A stretch of 64,000 bases of DNA from Promethearchaeota archaeon (GCA_019058445.1 JAHPZA010000004.1:1-64000); one strand, 5' to 3'. Positions 1 to 8,276 are shown, counted from the first letter of the stretch. Made by a program: numbers and translations. The notes: generated by a model from the sequence alone, not told the origin.

Positions 1-278
1 ATTTAAATTCTCAAATCTTACCCTTTATTTCAGCATCATGTTTTGTAATTATATTAATTATATGGTCATTCAACGTTTCAGAAAAAGATTCACTCCAAGA
101 AAGTATGAATAATTCGAATTCATAACGGGGTCGATAAAATAAAAGAAATATCGTTCCAAGAATATTATAATAGGGTATATGGCTCTGTCTTTATATAATT
201 ACAAATATACTAAATAGCACGCTTCAATTCCTTTTTGAAAATAATAATTTTTTTTTTTAATTTTTTATTATAATATTA

Positions 279-704
279 ATGATTAAATATACAAGTGAAC
301 TGTTTGCTATTGATTGGGAAGAAGTAGCTGATGTAATTGCTGAAGCACCTCTAGGAACATATAGACGTAACCCATTTAAGCTAAAAAGAGCTTTTGAGTC
401 AAGTTACCTAGTGAATTTTGTATTTGATGATGATAAGTTAATAGGAATGGGAAGAGCATTATGTGATGGTGAGTTTCAAGCAGCTTTATATGATATTGTT
501 TTGTTACCCGAATATCAAGGTAAGGGAATAGGAAAAAAGTTAGTAAACCGATTATGTTCCCAATTACCTGTTGAAAATATTATTTTGTATTCAGTTCCAG
601 GTCATGAAGGGTTTTATGTTAAGTGTGGATTTAAAAAAATGCGTACAGGCATGGCAATATTTGATGCAACTAAGTCAAAAATAGAAAGTGGATATTTAGA
701 ATAA
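279..704 (+). CDS. GNAT family N-acetyltransferase
   Basis: Predicted acetyl-CoA-dependent N-acetyltransferase of 141 residues, a normal length for a single GNAT domain. The acetyl-CoA-binding motif A is seen as QGKGIGKKLVNRL after the strand ALYDIVLLPEY. The C-terminal part (GFYVKCGFKKMRTGMAIF) is the usual motif B region. The substrate cannot be told from the sequence; small molecules, antibiotics or protein N-termini are all possible. It stands alone, and its stop codon abuts the first copy of a short intergenic repeat. The ATG follows a T-rich, AT-only stretch without a clear Shine-Dalgarno site, so a short or absent leader is likely. The family call is firm; the role is unknown. Confidence 0.85.
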   Translation: MIKYTSELFAIDWEEVADVIAEAPLGTYRRNPFKLKRAFESSYLVNFVFDDDKLIGMGRALCDGEFQAALYDIVLLPEYQGKGIGKKLVNRLCSQLPVENIILYSVPGHEGFYVKCGFKKMRTGMAIFDATKSKIESGYLE

Positions 705-790
705 GGCCCCATGGAATGCAAATACTAAAAAATTTATTAGAACTTTATGAAAGACAGAATAAGAAAATAATAATTAAATTATTAGAGTAA
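705..790 (+). repeat. Intergenic repeat, copy 1
   Basis: This is the first of several related segments between genes of the first 11 kb. The shared core is ATGGAATGCAAATACTAAAA followed by AATTTATTAGAACTT. Read as protein it gives MQILKNLLELYERQNKK followed by IIIKLLE and a stop (716-790), the longest version of the peptide. The other copies are at 1645-1740, 7322-7380, 8277-8376 and, weakly, 10763-10830, all on the plus strand. The copies differ mostly by substitutions. It may be a decayed small gene family or a mobile-element remnant. Confidence 0.55.
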
Positions 791-801
791 AAATTGAGAA
801 T

Positions 802-1413
802 TTATTTAGATTTTTTTAATTTGGGAAATAATGCTCCAGTTGTTTCTTGATATTTCCGATATTTAACACCGAATCGTCTTATAAGATCTTTTTCTTCATA
901 GTGAATCATAATAGGGGTATATAAAATAATAAATATTGAAGAAATCATAACTAAAAACCAAGAATTAAAAGCGAAACTGAGTGCGACAAATGTAGGAAAC
1001 TCTCCAAGTGTCTGTGGATGTCTAATATATTTATAAATTCCACCATACATTTCTGTATCTTTGGATGGGCTAAGAGTCTCGGAACCTGCTGCTTTAACTC
1101 CTAAAATCATTATTATAAGGCATGGAGTAGCAATGCAAATTGCTATAGTAATTCCAATCCATATGTTGGGACTTATTATGCAAGAATTAACAATTGGAAG
1201 GGGAAACCATATCCAAATTATTAAATTGATCACCGAAATCAATTCAAAGAATCCTCCTATAGTACGAAATTTCTTACAATCCTTCCATGCTTTTTCTCCA
1301 TATTTTTCGGATCGTTTTACAGGTTGAATACTTAAGAGATATAAATATCCCATTCCCAATAAAGATATTATTAAAGAACTAAAATTTATTAAAGCAATAA
1401 TCGTTTGAACCAC
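802..1413 (-). CDS. Isoprenylcysteine carboxyl methyltransferase-like membrane protein
   Basis: Polytopic membrane protein of 203 residues with about five hydrophobic segments. The C-terminal part carries the signature of the ICMT/phospholipid methyltransferase superfamily: YIRHPQTLGE for SAM binding, then two helices, then EEKDLIRRFGVKYRKYQ. Members methylate a prenylcysteine carboxylate or a lipid amine at the membrane face using S-adenosylmethionine. The substrate here cannot be assigned; archaeal and bacterial relatives often act on small lipophilic molecules. The gene is monocistronic and convergent with the GNAT gene upstream. Confidence 0.75.
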   Translation of the reverse strand: MVQTIIALINFSSLIISLLGMGYLYLLSIQPVKRSEKYGEKAWKDCKKFRTIGGFFELISVINLIIWIWFPLPIVNSCIISPNIWIGITIAICIATPCLIIMILGVKAAGSETLSPSKDTEMYGGIYKYIRHPQTLGEFPTFVALSFAFNSWFLVMISSIFIILYTPIMIHYEEKDLIRRFGVKYRKYQETTGALFPKLKKSK

Positions 1414-1644
1414 GCTCTTTTAGATATTATTTTAAATTTTCAATGTACTTGTTGTAAATTTTAAATAAAATAAATTTATTTTATTAAGATATAATTATTT
1501 CGCTATAATTTATATATTTGCCAAAAGCATTTATTTCTTTTACAATTTTTCTAAATACATTGAATTTTTCGGAGATTGTGAAAATTACGGATATACTGTA
1601 AATTAAATAATTTTTTTCTTTTAATTAAAATTTCTTTATCATCC

Positions 1645-1740
1645 CGAATCAATAAGAATGAAACCCTATGGAATACAAATACTAAAAAATTTCTTGGAAT
1701 TATAAATTAAGAAAATTTATCCAGAGATTCTTGATGAAAA
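1645..1740 (+). repeat. Intergenic repeat, copy 2
   Basis: This copy contains a 15-codon frame (1658-1705) reading MKPYGIQILKNFLEL and a stop. Similarity to the copy at 8277-8376 extends past both ends, from a CCC(G/T)AATCAATA-like start to a TTCTTGATG-like end, so the repeated unit is about 95 bases and not just the peptide core. It lies in the 522-base gap 1414-1935, which otherwise holds AT-rich sequence and the Kelch relic. Confidence 0.55.
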
Positions 1741-1746
1741 AAAAAA

Positions 1747-1911
1747 TTAAGATAATTGTTATGAAGATTTAACACCCACGTTTCACTATTGCAACCATTA
1801 GTATCTTTACCACCATACAAGACCACTCAGTCTTACGTAGATTCATGAACCATCAAATGTTCATACCTTGCACTTGGTTTGCCATTGGAAGGGTTCCTTT
1901 TCATCAAGGAA
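1747..1911 (-). pseudogene. Decayed Kelch-repeat protein fragment
   Basis: Reading the minus strand in one frame gives NPSNGKPSARYEHLMVHEST, stop, D, stop, then VVLYGGKDTNGCNSETWVLN. This is one Kelch/galactose-oxidase-type blade (P-ARY-H-MV, then VVLYGG and TWVL). Two in-frame stops, at 1833-1835 and 1827-1829, sit exactly where family members carry polar or basic residues (a D-R-V-V-L type turn), so they look like nonsense mutations. No start codon or further blades are seen nearby. The stretch is visibly less AT-rich than its flanks. I read it as the remnant of a larger Kelch protein, deleted on both sides. Confidence 0.6.
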
Positions 1912-1935
1912 TTATTAGTATAATTAATTTTTTTA

Positions 1936-2763
1936 CTAATTTGTTTCGAGCTTTCTAATTTTTTTTAGTAGATCCGTTGCATCCTTAAACTTTTGTGTCG
2001 CTAATGTAAAAACTTCTGAATCATATTCTCCACTTGGTAAATTTTGAGAAAAGAATTCAAAAGATAATTGAATACTCTGTAAAATATTCCCTAAATCGTG
2101 AGAATAATTATCTATTAGCTTTGAATTTAGATAACTGCTGTGATTATATTCGATATGAATTAAAAAAATTAGCATTAATAGCTGACTGTTAATAATTCCA
2201 CAAAAATAGATATTGATAAAAATCTCATTTTTAAGATAATAGACATCAAAGATTGATCCATTTGCGGTAATTATGAATGAAATTGGAAGAAAAACAAGAC
2301 TATTTATTATAAATCCGTAATACCATACAATACTCTTGCCAATTTGCTTTTTAAAATTTGAATATCTTAAGAGAGGAGTCATAATTAATATAACGAAAGT
2401 AATAAGAAAGATGATTACTCCTACATTTGATGCAATTTCTTCACCTAAAAAATAAAATAGACAAAATATAATTGTAATTACTATTCCAATAATTTCCATT
2501 ATTGATTTTACTTTAATTTCTATATAATACGTTAATAGCCCAGCTGTATTAAAAATCATTCCAAGAGATCCAAAAAAGGTGTTTAAAAATGAACTCAAAA
2601 AAAAAAGTACTGCAATTTCAGCTAAAAAATAACAATTCCATGCTATTATGAAATAGATAAATTTGATCTCTTTTTTTCTGATAAAAAAGTCAATTGAAAC
2701 AAATATACCAACAATTCTTAAAACTGAACCTACAATAATGTAAGCTATTACTAGTGGTTCCAT
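1936..2763 (-). CDS. Multi-pass membrane protein with a C-terminal HisKA-like helix, lacking an ATPase domain
   Basis: About seven to eight hydrophobic segments fill residues 1-205. They are followed by a short cytoplasmic tail with the dimerisation/phosphoacceptor-like motif NYSHDLGNILQSIQLSFEF. The same motif (AHDMGNILSNIMSSIQLIE) occurs in the complete histidine kinase at 8846-10735, where an ATP-binding domain follows. Here the protein stops about 60 residues after the histidine, and no HATPase frame is seen downstream, where the Kelch relic lies. It is either a truncated sensor kinase or a deliberate kinase-less sensor that dimerises with other kinases or is phosphorylated by them. Confidence 0.55.
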   Translation of the reverse strand: MEPLVIAYIIVGSVLRIVGIFVSIDFFIRKKEIKFIYFIIAWNCYFLAEIAVLFFLSSFLNTFFGSLGMIFNTAGLLTYYIEIKVKSIMEIIGIVITIIFCLFYFLGEEIASNVGVIIFLITFVILIMTPLLRYSNFKKQIGKSIVWYYGFIINSLVFLPISFIITANGSIFDVYYLKNEIFINIYFCGIINSQLLMLIFLIHIEYNHSSYLNSKLIDNYSHDLGNILQSIQLSFEFFSQNLPSGEYDSEVFTLATQKFKDATDLLKKIRKLETN

Positions 2764-2963
2764 TATTCTTATCCCTATGAAATACTAATTATTTATGGAA
2801 CTTCCTATATTTATAGTTTTGCTAGTTATTTTGTTCATACAGATAGAAGATTAATCCCTACAGCTGATAAATTCTCAGAAAAATCAGAAATCATTTTTAA
2901 AAATTAAAAAAAAAAATAATTTTATTTTAAGATAAATCCTCACTGAGCAACGTTAATTTGGAA

Positions 2964-3911
2964 TTAAACATATTTAGCATAATAATCTAACATTATTTGT
3001 GGCTTATGGCCAAAATAATTATAGGTATCAAATCGATGCAGCGGTTCCTCTTCTTCCAAGAAGAGTAGTTCTTTAGGTTCAGGAGATTTATCATAATAAG
3101 CTTGGATATCATCAAGAGACGCCCATTTATCAGTTTTAGCTTGAATATAGAAAACCGGGCAAGGAATACTATGACAATAATTTAATGGGCTCATTTCGCT
3201 AAACCATTTTCCACTCCAAATTCGACTGATTAAGGTTACTAGGGGAACCATCATTATAGCCATAATAACTGTATATAAGGATTTCACAAGTCTCCATACA
3301 AGGGTATTTCCCGAAATGGGTTGAACCGCTATCATACATTTTATATTTTGAAACAAGTCAGGTCTTTTATTCATTGCGATAATTATGGAATTTGCTCCAG
3401 TGCAAAAACCTAAAAAAGCCTTATCTTGATTTTTTAAATCATCTCGAGAATTAATATAATTCATTGTTCCAATAACATCCTTATATTCATCAAGACCAAT
3501 ATAAACTTTTTTAGTTTTACTTTTACCACTTTCTCCATGATTTCTCAAGTCAAAAAATAATACATTATAACCAGCTTCATTTAATTGTTTTACAGTAGGG
3601 AGAAATTTAACTGTGATTTTAGTTATTTTAGCTAATCCTTGGTTTTTTGGATCAAATCCGGCTCGACTAAAACTTGCAGGATGAACCATTATGATTAATT
3701 TTTTCGAACTTGAGGGGATGTACCACCCGTTTAATTCAACATTATCTTCAGTGTTATATGAAATATCTTCACATTTCATCCCGTAATCTTCTGGTGTTTC
3801 AGTTATGGGATGTACCATAGGATATAATAAAGATTTAGCAAAATAAATTCCCATTGCAAAATAGAACAATATTATAATCCCTATAATAATAAGAAATATT
3901 GTTGTGGTCAT
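2964..3911 (-). CDS. Membrane-anchored alpha/beta hydrolase with a cysteine nucleophile position
   Basis: A single N-terminal membrane helix (residues 4-26) anchors an alpha/beta hydrolase fold. The elements are MVHPASFSRAG (oxyanion strand), LFFDLRNHGESG, the nucleophile elbow GFCTG at residues 168-172, an aspartate in TDKWASLDD, and the late histidine in EEPLHRFD. The nucleophile is Cys170 rather than serine, as in dienelactone hydrolases. The substrate is unknown; an esterase or acyl-transfer role at the membrane is a reasonable inference. The gene is divergent from the HTH gene at 4112, and the gap between them holds a phased ACGT array. Confidence 0.7.
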   Translation of the reverse strand: MTTTIFLIIIGIIILFYFAMGIYFAKSLLYPMVHPITETPEDYGMKCEDISYNTEDNVELNGWYIPSSSKKLIIMVHPASFSRAGFDPKNQGLAKITKITVKFLPTVKQLNEAGYNVLFFDLRNHGESGKSKTKKVYIGLDEYKDVIGTMNYINSRDDLKNQDKAFLGFCTGANSIIIAMNKRPDLFQNIKCMIAVQPISGNTLVWRLVKSLYTVIMAIMMVPLVTLISRIWSGKWFSEMSPLNYCHSIPCPVFYIQAKTDKWASLDDIQAYYDKSPEPKELLFLEEEEPLHRFDTYNYFGHKPQIMLDYYAKYV

Positions 3912-3970
3912 TTTTTTTGAGTCACATTGATTTATTTTTAATTAATACAAAGAAACTTTCTTTACAGAAA

Positions 3971-4079
3971 AATTACGTTGCATATAATGATAAAATAATA
4001 CGTTTTTTTTTATTTAAAAATTTTACGTTTTATTCAATCTAAATTTATTACGTGGCAAATTCCCAATAAAATGAAACGT
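3971..4079. promoter_or_regulatory. Phased array of five ACGT sites
   Basis: ACGT occurs at 3975, 4000, 4025, 4050 and 4076, a spacing of 25, 25, 25 and 26 bases. In the first four copies the preceding base is T (TTACGT three times, ATACGT once); the last is AAACGT. The final copy abuts the TATA-like TTTATAATT at 4079-4087, about 25 bases before the ATG at 4112. The array lies between the divergent hydrolase and HTH genes, so it is a candidate cooperative operator, perhaps autoregulatory. Confidence 0.55.
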
Positions 4080-4111
4080 TTATAATTCAAAAATCATTTA
4101 ATAATAATATT

Positions 4112-4825
4112 ATGAATCAAGAAATAGAACCAATTTCCCCGTCTAAAAATTTAGAAATTATTGAGCAGTTAGGAAACATAATTACCGAAGATAAAGTAGA
4201 TTTTTTAATCATTTTACTCTTAACTGTTTTTAATGAATTAAAACTATCTGAACTGGCAAATTATTCTAAGAAGTCCAAAACGACAATATCACGTCATATT
4301 TATGCTATTAATAGGAAATTTAAGAACTTGATTCTATCCAGAGAATTAAAAGTAAGAGGAAATATCCCAGCTAAAGTTTATAGAATCGATCCCCTAACTA
4401 GACAAAAAATTATGTCGATGGATGTGGATGCGCAATTAATATACCAACATCCAGATTTAATCTCATTCCTTCCAATGCTGCTATCATTAAATCGTACAAC
4501 GGTATTTATAATACAGAATCTCCATGAGAATCTCATTTCCTTTTTCGATTTTTTAGAAGAAGATTTAGAAAAATTAAGAGATAAAGAAGAAGCCCCCATG
4601 TACAGCAAAATAGTTCAAAATATGCCAAATTTTGAAGCAACATATAATAAACATCTTATCTTTTTAACAGAATCCCAGAAAAACAAGATAATTCCCTTAT
4701 ACTTAAGTTTCATCGAAAAAATGCTTAAAATTTTACAGGAAACCACATCAGAAGATAAACAACCTTATTTATTCTATAATATTCTTATTGATTTAGAAAA
4801 AATCTTATCAAATAGGAAGAAATAA
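4112..4825 (+). CDS. Winged-helix transcriptional regulator
   Basis: The 237-residue protein has an N-terminal helix-turn-helix around residues 25-75, with recognition-helix region ELANYSKKSKTTISRHIYAI, resembling ArsR/MarR-type winged helices. The rest is an all-helical effector or dimerisation part that I do not recognise, with no cysteine or metal-binding cluster. The ATG lies about 25 bases after a TATA-like box, so the mRNA is probably leaderless. The upstream phased ACGT array and the divergent hydrolase suggest local regulation of both genes. The ligand is unknown. Confidence 0.65.
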   Translation: MNQEIEPISPSKNLEIIEQLGNIITEDKVDFLIILLLTVFNELKLSELANYSKKSKTTISRHIYAINRKFKNLILSRELKVRGNIPAKVYRIDPLTRQKIMSMDVDAQLIYQHPDLISFLPMLLSLNRTTVFIIQNLHENLISFFDFLEEDLEKLRDKEEAPMYSKIVQNMPNFEATYNKHLIFLTESQKNKIIPLYLSFIEKMLKILQETTSEDKQPYLFYNILIDLEKILSNRKK

Positions 4826-4972
4826 AATGATTGATTTTTTGAAAGATAGTGCTAATTTTAATTTTTAAATAATATGTTATTTCAACGAGATATGAAAAAA
4901 TCTTGAAAATTTTATAGTATTAAAAAAACATCATAAAAAGGACTTAAGGCAAGATATTCCATAGGTTTTAAA

Positions 4973-5188
4973 CTACTCTCTCCATTCTTCTTCATCAAAA
5001 ACGACAGCTTTGTACTGGATTTTATCATCAGAGACATCTACAATAGTGAAGGGTGCGCCACAATCCTCACATTCAAGAACATCGTCTTTTTCTGCATCAT
5101 CAATAGGAAATTGATAATAACAACTGGAGCATTCCAAAATAAATTTGCCCTCTTCATTTTTTGTAGCCTCATATATTTTTTCAGCCAT
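4973..5188 (-). CDS. lysW: LysW-like amino-group carrier protein
   Basis: Acidic 71-residue protein with one zinc ribbon, CSSC (residues 20-23) and CEDC (40-43), and a C-terminal tail EEEWRE. LysW proteins have this zinc ribbon, strong acidity and a C-terminal EDWGE-type motif, whose last glutamate is joined through its side-chain carboxylate to the amino group of aminoadipate or glutamate during lysine or ornithine synthesis. Here glycine in the tail is replaced by arginine. I chose the ATG at 5188 over 5200 because the family starts just before the ribbon. It lies just downstream of lysZ and lysX homologues on the same strand, which strongly supports the call. Confidence 0.75.
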   Translation of the reverse strand: MAEKIYEATKNEEGKFILECSSCYYQFPIDDAEKDDVLECEDCGAPFTIVDVSDDKIQYKAVVFDEEEWRE

Positions 5189-5259
5189 AAATATCACCAT
5201 AATTAATATATAATAATAATATTAAGTTACATTTTTTATTATTCTTTCTATTCTTATTT

Positions 5260-6069
5260 CTAATCAGTTATAATAGTGCAATTCTCATTATTAAGAGCTT
5301 TAATGATTGGATTCTCTCGTAGACCAGATGCGATTATTACTTGTTTAATTCCTTCACTGGCAGATTTTAGAGCTGTAATCACTTTAGTTTTCATACCTCC
5401 CGATACATTTTCAAGGATTGAATCAGCTCTTGAGCTATTTATGTGAGTAATAAGGTTCTTATGTTTATCTAAAACGCCATCAACATCAGTTAAAAGTATT
5501 AATTTATCGGCTTTGGTCGCTACTGCAATTGCATCAGACATTCTATCACTATCACCACCAACAATCTCATTATCTATACTGATAGCAATGGAGGCTACAA
5601 CGGGAATATAATCTTTCTCCCAGAGTGTTTCAATTAATTGAACATTTACTTTAGAAGGTTTTCCTGTGTAGTTATCCTTGAGTTTTTTCTTTCCTTCCAA
5701 AATAACCATCGCTTTTTTAAACCTCTCGGCAATGATCAGCCCTCCGTCAACTCCCGAAATACCAACAGCAGGAAGTCCCTTAGTAACCATTTCTTTTACA
5801 ATACGTTTATTATTTAGACCAGCAACAACCATGATATAAATATCTCTGGTTTCTTCATCTACATAACGAGCTTTATATCCTTTAGTAGAATGGGTAAAAA
5901 TCTGGGGTATACCCATTTTCTCTGCTATAGCTGTAATTACATCAGCTCCAGCATGACATAAAACTATCTTTTTCTTTTCAGCATGTAGGTTTAATAAGTC
6001 TGAGATTACAAAATCTAGGTTTTCCTTTAGTAAATCTCCACCAATCTTAATAACAATTTTTTCTGACAT
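5260..6069 (-). CDS. lysZ: [LysW]-aminoadipate/glutamate kinase
   Basis: Amino-acid kinase family protein of 269 residues. The features match LysZ/ArgB: VIKIGGDLL at the N-terminus, the arginine segment KARYVDEETRDIYIMVVAG, VGISGVDGGLIIAERFKKA, NYTGKPSKVN, the catalytic GGDSDRMSDAIA, DVDGVL, and SGGMKTKVITALKSA before the end. LysZ phosphorylates the distal carboxylate of aminoadipate (lysine branch) or glutamate (ornithine branch) held on LysW. The related isopentenyl phosphate kinase lacks the VDGGL-AERK segment. The gene lies 22 bases after the lysX homologue and 71 bases before lysW, so one transcript is likely. Which branch it serves cannot be told. Confidence 0.8.
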   Translation of the reverse strand: MSEKIVIKIGGDLLKENLDFVISDLLNLHAEKKKIVLCHAGADVITAIAEKMGIPQIFTHSTKGYKARYVDEETRDIYIMVVAGLNNKRIVKEMVTKGLPAVGISGVDGGLIIAERFKKAMVILEGKKKLKDNYTGKPSKVNVQLIETLWEKDYIPVVASIAISIDNEIVGGDSDRMSDAIAVATKADKLILLTDVDGVLDKHKNLITHINSSRADSILENVSGGMKTKVITALKSASEGIKQVIIASGLRENPIIKALNNENCTIITD

Positions 6070-6091
6070 AGTTCTTATCCTCTTTATTTTA

Positions 6092-7240
6092 TTATTCTAA
6101 ATTGCTAACCGCACATTCCACTATTCCGCGAGCTACTTTACCTTCGCTAAATACATGAGTTAGATCTCCAAAATCGATCGTAGCATTAGCTTCGCTTGCA
6201 AATAGCTCAGCCTTACTGGTCCCTTTAATAAGCAAATCTTTTAATTCATGATAGACATCTAAATTCATATATTTAGTCATATCTGAATGGAACTTTTTAT
6301 CCTTGGCCTCAAAATCCGTTTTAAATTGTTTTTTCATGTGAGTTAATTTAAATTCTTCTGAGTTTTTTAGTTTGTTTCCAAGGGCTCTTATCTTCTTTTT
6401 TAGCTCTAGATCATCGGAATTAACGAGAATATCAATCCCTAATAAAATGCCTCGATCCTTAATTCCATCCAATTTAGTAGCACCATCTAAAACTGATTGG
6501 CACATTTTAAATGAAAATTCTTTTATCCTGTCTGTGATCTCAAATTTAACAGAGGGATTGCCTTGAGAAGTATTAGCTACGATATACTCTCTCATAGGTA
6601 TTCTAAATAAAGAGGCAAATATTTCTAGAGGCGAGCTTTTCTTTTTACCCACCACTACTCTAATATCCGCTATGTGGGATTTGTATTCTTGAACATATAG
6701 CCCCCAAGGATTGGCTAGGATACGTTTATCATCGTACAAATATTGATCTAATTCTTCCCGACTTTTAAGAAAAGTTACTCTCCAACCACGACCACCCCCT
6801 GTAGGTTTAATTACTATAGGGTAATTAAATTTGCTTTCTATAGTATCTATAATCGATTCTCGAATCTGGGGTACTCTTAATCTTGGATAATTGGTAATAG
6901 GGACCCAAATTGTTGGGGTTGATTGAAGATTAGCAGCTTCAAAGCATGCCGTAGTCAATGCTTTATTATCACAAATGTTTGTGACGGAAAGATTATTAAA
7001 TAATTCGTAGCCATTGAACGCTATCATAGGTTGAATAAAATTTACTTGAGACATTAAGCCTAATCGGTTGATAATGACAGAGTCTTTTTTATAATCCTTT
7101 ATAGGATTAAGTAGATTCCAATCTGTATCCTCCACAGAAAATATTTGATGTGAATATCCTAAAATTTCTGAGGCTTGTTCAATTCTTTTAATTTCTAACC
7201 AATCGCTTCTATATCCCGATAATATTATTATATTTGGCAT
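6092..7240 (-). CDS. lysX: LysX-like ATP-grasp ligase with an inserted helical segment
   Basis: ATP-grasp ligase expected to join LysW's C-terminal glutamate to aminoadipate or glutamate. Seen: CDNKALTTACFEAANLQSTP (domain entry), YPIVIKPTGGGRGWRV (ATP lysine and glycine loop), YVQEYKSHIADIRVVVG, the LysX-type segment REYIVANTSQGN, and metal ligands near GILLGIDILVN and EANATIDF. It has 382 residues against about 280 for typical LysX. The excess is a lysine-rich helical insertion at about 275-343, between the last two metal-ligand strands. It is first in the cassette lysX-lysZ-lysW. No lysY, lysJ or lysK homologue is in the window. Confidence 0.7.
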   Translation of the reverse strand: MPNIIILSGYRSDWLEIKRIEQASEILGYSHQIFSVEDTDWNLLNPIKDYKKDSVIINRLGLMSQVNFIQPMIAFNGYELFNNLSVTNICDNKALTTACFEAANLQSTPTIWVPITNYPRLRVPQIRESIIDTIESKFNYPIVIKPTGGGRGWRVTFLKSREELDQYLYDDKRILANPWGLYVQEYKSHIADIRVVVGKKKSSPLEIFASLFRIPMREYIVANTSQGNPSVKFEITDRIKEFSFKMCQSVLDGATKLDGIKDRGILLGIDILVNSDDLELKKKIRALGNKLKNSEEFKLTHMKKQFKTDFEAKDKKFHSDMTKYMNLDVYHELKDLLIKGTSKAELFASEANATIDFGDLTHVFSEGKVARGIVECAVSNLE

Positions 7241-7321
7241 TTTAGATGGCGTAATTTTTATTTTATTTTAGTCGTACTTATATATATTGACATTTATTAA
7301 TGAAATTTATGTAATAATAAT

Positions 7322-7380
7322 TCATCAAGATGAATCCATTAGAGATGCAAATATTGAAAAATTTCTTAGATTTATGAGAA
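7322..7380 (+). repeat. Intergenic repeat, copy 3
   Basis: Contains a 15-codon frame at 7330-7377 reading MNPLEMQILKNFLDL and a stop, closely matching copy 2 (MKPYGIQILKNFLEL). It lies between the DUF166 gene and the lysX gene, antisense to both. Confidence 0.5.
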
Positions 7381-7394
7381 TTTTTTAATTTCAT

Positions 7395-8225
7395 CTATTT
7401 CTCAACTTCTTGGCGAATTCCCGCTATATAATCACCTAAGGGAGTACCTAATTTTAAAAGTGAAGGGTTTTCTCTCTCAATAGCAGCAATAAAATTTAGT
7501 AAATGTGTTGCTCCTGAAGAATCAGCCATATTTCTATTAAATATAACTGTCATTGGTTCTCGGCATTCTTGCCGAACATTAAGTGCAAAGTTATTTAGAG
7601 TTTCTTTAGTTAATGGTTTACCTCTAACTTGCTCTAATGTATTAAACGATGCACCACAAGGACTTTGTCTTAGGAGTGTGATTTCAGTGATTAAAGGGTT
7701 CACATCATTATTATATTCAAGGTTCACTTCATAATGGGGGGTTCCAAATTCTTTAAAAAAATCATCGATTACGGATATCCCAGTATTTGGAAGCGCATTA
7801 CACATACTTACAGGCTGTACTACATTGGAATTCGAACTTTTTACTTGATTAAAAAATCCTTCACCAAAATGAACAGGCAGAATCGTTGGTATTTGGCGAT
7901 CGCATATTTCAGTTACTACATCTGGATGTCTCAGATATAAGATTAATAGATCAGCATTCTTAATTGCAAGTTCCACTTCTTCACTAAGAAACACTTCATC
8001 TAAAAACAGAGTAGGATCCTGTTCTTCTAACAAAACAAGCTCTGTTTTAGGAAATTTCTTTTTTACAACCTCTATTGCACGATCCCCGTATTTTCCATCA
8101 GAAAATATTAAAATTTTTAACTCTTTATTCAGTATTCTTCTCATCACATTTACATTAATATCTTTCCAATATATTAAATCGGATAAAAAATTATAATTTT
8201 TCTTTTTCTCATTATTAATATCCAA
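7395..8225 (-). CDS. DUF166 family protein
   Basis: The 276-residue soluble protein resembles the archaeal DUF166 family. It has an N-terminal Rossmann-like start ILIFSDGKYGDRAIEVVKKK, a middle segment ending ILPVHFGEGFF, and a C-terminal part with two cysteines in PVSMCN and RQSPCGASFNT. Older database entries label this family thymidylate synthase, which I do not accept because the ThyA and ThyX motifs are absent. Its true function is unknown. It lies downstream of the lysX-lysZ-lysW cassette's 5' end on the same strand, separated by repeat copy 3, so it is probably transcribed separately. Confidence 0.65.
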   Translation of the reverse strand: MDINNEKKKNYNFLSDLIYWKDINVNVMRRILNKELKILIFSDGKYGDRAIEVVKKKFPKTELVLLEEQDPTLFLDEVFLSEEVELAIKNADLLILYLRHPDVVTEICDRQIPTILPVHFGEGFFNQVKSSNSNVVQPVSMCNALPNTGISVIDDFFKEFGTPHYEVNLEYNNDVNPLITEITLLRQSPCGASFNTLEQVRGKPLTKETLNNFALNVRQECREPMTVIFNRNMADSSGATHLLNFIAAIERENPSLLKLGTPLGDYIAGIRQEVEK

Positions 8226-8276
8226 TATGAGAAAAAAATATCAAGATTATTGAAATTACAATCATTTCAAATTCAC

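Noticed and set aside
11-204. Open stretch on the minus strand, about 60 codons, ending in a protein-like sequence (LFYRPRYEFELFILSWSESF)
   Set aside because: It has no start codon and is bounded by stops close to both ends. It may be a gene relic, but I could not match it to a family.
1061-1327. Plus-strand open frame inside the ICMT-like gene
   Set aside because: It lies entirely antisense to a gene with clear family motifs and has no matching product.
5260-6069. Isopentenyl phosphate kinase (archaeal mevalonate pathway)
   Set aside because: The fold is shared, but the KARYVDEETRDIYIM and VDGGLIIAERFKK segments and the neighbours (LysX-like ligase, LysW-like carrier) fit LysZ.
7395-8225. 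Thymidylate synthase, as this family is sometimes labelled
   Set aside because: No ThyA or ThyX motif is visible; the resemblance is to DUF166 only.
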